From Solobacterium sp. (GTDB lineage Bacteria > Bacillota_I > Bacilli_A > Erysipelotrichales > Erysipelotrichaceae), in NCBI GenBank assembly GCA_017419465.1, contig JAFOLE010000233.1, forward strand, positions 1 to 6,172: 6,172 nt of DNA, read 5' to 3'. Under the pieces are notes generated by a model. It was not told where the DNA came from. It saw only the letters and a list, made by a program, of their open reading frames with translations, and did not search any database. Shown here in pieces: positions 5,615-6,172 of this stretch. The position numbers were made by a program, and so were the translations under genes. How positions within the stretch are numbered: the first letter of the stretch is position 1; each line of letters begins with the position of its first letter.

Positions 5615-6172
5615 ATGGGCATCACGGTAATCGGAGCGGTATTCATTGATATCAAGGGGTTTCCTCTTGCGCAGTATATTCCCGGCGGAAGAAACGTCGG
5701 AAATGTGGTCCAGGTGCACGGCGGTGTCAGCCGGAATATTGCGGAGGATATCGGAAATGTCAATCTGAAGCCAAATTTCCTGAGTGCCGTGGATGATTCC
5801 GGCACAAGCGCAGACGTACTCGAACGCCTGCAGGAACACGGAGTGTGCACGGACTATATCGTCAAGGAAAAGGACGGACTTGGAATCTGGCTGGCGATCT
5901 TCGATAATCACGGTGATGTGACCGCGTCCATCTCCAAGCGGCCGGACCTCATGCCGCTGCGGAAGCTTCTGCTTGAAAAGGGCGAAGAGATCTTTCAGAA
6001 CTCCGACAGTATCGCACTTGAGATCGATCTCGAAGAGGAGGTTCTGGAAGTGGTGTTTGATCTTGCGGAACAGTATCAGAAACCGGTATTTGCGGCAGTC
6101 TCCAATATGTCCATTGCGATGGAACGCAGAAACTATCTGAGCAGGGTTGCGTGTCTGGTATGCAACCAGCAG
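5615..6172 (+). CDS. PfkB-family carbohydrate/nucleoside kinase, 5' part (partial)
   Basis: The frame is open to the last base of the window, giving 186 residues of the N-terminal half. It starts ITVIGAVFIDIKG with D12 at the usual substrate position. HGGVSRNIAED (35-45) is the PfkB-1 signature in the GGVSRNIAE form often seen in pseudouridine kinase-like members. A lid-type segment GLGIWLAIFDNHGD follows. The window stops at CLVCNQQ (180-186), where N184 probably opens the NxxE motif; the catalytic GAGD motif lies outside. Two in-frame ATGs exist (5609, 5615). AAGGAG at 5601-5606 sits two bases before the first and eight before the second, so 5615 is chosen. It is probably cotranscribed with the sigma gene. 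Substrate is uncertain: pseudouridine, adenosine or a sugar are all possible. Confidence 0.85.
   Translation, partial: MGITVIGAVFIDIKGFPLAQYIPGGRNVGNVVQVHGGVSRNIAEDIGNVNLKPNFLSAVDDSGTSADVLERLQEHGVCTDYIVKEKDGLGIWLAIFDNHGDVTASISKRPDLMPLRKLLLEKGEEIFQNSDSIALEIDLEEEVLEVVFDLAEQYQKPVFAAVSNMSIAMERRNYLSRVACLVCNQQ

Overview
The window looks like a chromosomal housekeeping segment from a low-to-moderate GC Gram-positive bacterium (Bacillota). The strongest reason is the tight block cysS, mrnC (Mini-ribonuclease III), rlmB and a SigH-like sigma factor, a gene order characteristic of Bacillota. Base composition is roughly balanced, with many GC-ending codons, so a GC-richer lineage is likely. An Erysipelotrichia-like or related host is my guess only; nothing here fixes the family.

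Layout. Bases 1-114 hold the last 37 codons of an unidentified plus-strand gene, followed by a terminator-like hairpin. A MYG1/UPF0160-family DHH-type phosphohydrolase gene follows (164-1132, plus). It converges on a ribokinase-type PfkB kinase gene (1169-2053, minus). The two share a 36-base gap with an intrinsic terminator that works for the minus strand. Between the divergent ribokinase and cysS genes (2054-2222) lie a good plus-strand promoter, a minus-strand -10 box, a perfect inverted repeat overlapping the cysS -35 box, and a leader hairpin. Then comes a translationally coupled operon: cysS (2223-3557), mrnC (3557-3943) and rlmB (3940-4656), whose stop and start codons overlap. A nested-hairpin terminator closes it. 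A 286-base gap carries several DnaA-box-like sequences. It precedes a SigH-like sigma factor (4943-5590) and, 24 bases further on, a second PfkB-family kinase that runs off the window end (5615-6172).

How it works together. The core operon links cysteinyl-tRNA charging, 23S rRNA processing and 23S rRNA 2'-O-methylation, all translation functions. The sigma factor sits where sigH sits in Bacillus and Clostridia. However, yacP/rae1 is absent between rlmB and the sigma gene, and a sugar or nucleoside kinase replaces the usual rpmG-secE-nusG continuation. I see no mobile element, CRISPR array, tRNA or rRNA gene. I found no convincing novel system; the points worth a second look are regulatory structures and departures from the usual gene order.
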